Source: Glandiceps talaboti
Lineage: Eukaryota > Hemichordata > Enteropneusta > Spengelidae
Assembly: GCF_964340395.1 (NCBI RefSeq)
Contig: NC_135553.1
Span: forward strand, 13,300,001-13,364,000
Reading direction: 5' to 3'
Length of the DNA stretch: 64,000 nucleotides
In this document: piece after piece, positions 62,335 to 64,000 of the stretch
Numbering within the stretch: the first letter of the stretch is position 1
Layout: each line of letters starts with the position of its first letter
Made by a program: the position numbers and the translations under genes
The notes under the pieces: generated by a model
Seen by the model: the letters and a program-made list of their open reading frames with translations, nothing else
Database searches by the model: none
What the model was told of the DNA's origin: nothing

Positions 62335-64000
62335 AGTGTGGGTAAGTTGTTTTTTATGTACAATAACATAGAAAGTTGTGTTATGAATAATGGCTACAGC
62401 ACAGGATATTTTAAATTACAAAGGGGTGTTAGACAAGGTGATCCCCTGTCTCCATTATTGTTTATTCTAGTACTTGAAACCCTACTGTTGTCTATAAGGA
62501 CAACTAGAGATATCAGTGGTATTACAATCTCAGGTATTGAAATTAAGGACTCTGCATTTGCAGACGACATGACATGTTTTTTGACCAGTATTAACTCAGT
62601 TAATGTTCTTTTTAATTTGCTGAAGAAATTTGCTCTTAGCTCAGGGTTAAATGTCAATGTTGATAAGACTGAGGCTGTATGGATTGGAAAGTGGAGGTTT
62701 AGACAGGATAATATGTTCGGGGTAAAATGGCCCACATCTCCTATTAAGATTGTAGGAATATATTTTTCATATAATAGACAAGATGCAATAAAGAAAAATG
62801 TCTCTAAAGCTATGGATAATATGAAGAAAATTTTGAACTCTTGGAAAAGCAGAAACCTCACCTTATTGGGTAAGATTCAAATTATCAAAACCTTAGCGAT
62901 TTCACAGTTTTCATATCTTATACAGTCCATTGAAATTTCTAAAGATATCATCCAGGAGATTCACCGAATTATCTACAGTTTTCTGTGGAAGGGTAGAGAC
63001 AAAGTGGCAAGAAGAACTATGATAGGAGACGTGGGCCAAGGAGGGCTAAAAATGCCCGACTTATCAATTATGAAGGATGTAAATAGGGTTTTTATAGTGA
63101 AAAAATTATTGGACCCTACAGCCCAAAGACTTTGGAAATATTTTGTTGATAGTAAGCTACAAAAAATAGGTGGTAACATAGTGTTTAGATGTAATTTTGA
63201 TACAAAATATTTACCTGTTAAATTTACTGACTTCATGACAGACTGCTTTGATACATGGAGTAAATTTACGAAAGAGCAGCAAGACAGTAGAGATCAGTTA
63301 ATTTGGAATAATAAGCATATTCTGATTGGAGGACATTCATTTTATTATGAGGATTTTAGTAAAATTGGTATAAACAGTGTATCTGATTTGTTTTTGGATG
63401 ATAAACCAATTCCATGGGAGAGAGTTTCTAATGATAGGTTATCACTGATACAAAAGCTCAGATGGTTTGGTATCATTTCATCTATCCCAGCATTTCTAAA
63501 AGAAAGTAAAACTAGACACTTAGACAATGTATACCTCACCATTGAAGACTCACTTCAGACTCTGGACAATGTATCCAAGGAAAAAATTAAATTTGAGCTC
63601 CTACGAAGGAATTTTATACCTCCTAGTAGCCAGATGAAATTGGAAACTCAACTTGGTATTGGAAATCTTCCTTGGGACAGACTCTATGGTTTGATTACAA
63701 GTATGACAATAGAGTGTAAAAGTAGGGAATTTCAGTTTAAGCTGTTGCATAACATCTTGTATACAAATGGTCAACTTCATAAGTTTAATCCAGAAAAATA
63801 TCCATCCCCTTTGTGTACTTTTTGTAAAACTGCTATAGAAACTCATGAACATCTCTTTTTCCAGTGTAGTTACTCAGAAGCCCTCTGGAATGATGTCTTA
63901 GTTTTTTTGAAAAAACCACTGAAATTACAGCACGATCCAAGTAAACTGTGTAAAATATTATCAGATCCAGAAGAATCTATTATAGTGAATTTTATGTGTC
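62335..64000 (+). mobile_element. 5'-truncated L1/Tx1-like LINE, continuing off the right edge
   Basis: Recognisable LINE sequence starts within a few bases of 62335-62345, in the middle of the RT domain. The ORF1, endonuclease and RT finger parts are absent. Truncation at the 5' end is typical of target-primed reverse transcription. The 3' end, poly(A) and target duplication lie outside the window. Confidence 0.85.
62335..64000 (+). CDS. L1/Tx1-like non-LTR reverse transcriptase, C-terminal part, open at both ends
   Basis: An uninterrupted frame of about 555 codons starts after TGA 62332-62334 and has no stop before the window ends. It begins in the RT palm with MYNNIESCVMNNGYSTGYF, continues with LQRGVRQGDPLSPLLF, and has the catalytic FADD at 62557-62568 (SAFADDMTCF). 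The thumb follows (SGLNVNVDKTE, GIYF, SWKSRNLTLLGKI). A long connector leads to a C-terminal zinc knuckle at 63814-63867 (CTFCKTAIETHEHLFFQC) of the zf-RVT type. The in-frame ATGs at 62356 and 62383 are not native starts. Without the endonuclease and first RT motifs the copy cannot move alone. The absence of stops or shifts over 1.66 kb points to a recent insertion. Minus-strand frames across it are antisense shadows. Confidence 0.85.

Noticed and set aside
62394-63852. Four minus-strand frames of 65-155 codons
   Set aside because: They are antisense shadows of the LINE reverse transcriptase, whose plus-strand frame is uninterrupted and has RT motifs.

Overview
The window is AT-rich eukaryotic nuclear DNA from an invertebrate metazoan. 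This rests on an NMDA-receptor-like exon with consensus splice sites, a Ngaro/DIRS-type tyrosine-recombinase retrotransposon, an L1/Tx1-type LINE, and a very high load of long compound microsatellites. I cannot name the phylum from the sequence alone. Almost all of the 64 kb is non-coding, and most open frames are either microsatellites read as protein or chance frames.

Layout. At the left edge (442-1105, minus strand) is the first coding exon of an ionotropic glutamate receptor-like gene. It has a signal peptide and the start of the amino-terminal ligand-binding fold, with a splice donor at 440-441 and a probable acceptor before a 5' UTR segment. The gene continues off the left edge, so the DNA to the right is its upstream or 5' intron territory. 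A pair of perfect cAMP-response palindromes lies at 2346-2388. From about 4.5 to 40.7 kb the DNA is a gene desert. It holds microsatellites, a 22-bp minisatellite, fold-back and inverted-repeat elements, and old dispersed repeats.

The main content is a Ngaro-like retrotransposon at 40732-43611. It is laid out as A1 - reverse transcriptase - RNase H - tyrosine recombinase - B1 - A2 - spacer - B2. The two A repeats (113 bp) look identical and so do the two B repeats (108 bp), which indicates a young copy. It lacks gag and the N-terminal part of RT, and has a one-base frame break between RT and RNase H, so it is probably not autonomous as it stands. In an intact element RT and RNase H would make the DNA copy and the tyrosine recombinase would integrate a circular form without a target duplication.

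To the right, 43.6-62.3 kb holds a possible THAP-domain remnant, a short YADD reverse-transcriptase fossil, a MITE-like inverted repeat, pentanucleotide arrays, a candidate unassigned exon (44791-44943, minus) and a TATA-plus-DR1 promoter-like cluster at 56.5 kb. At the right edge (62335-64000, plus) a 5'-truncated L1/Tx1-like LINE has an uninterrupted frame from inside the RT palm to beyond its C-terminal zinc knuckle, and runs off the window.
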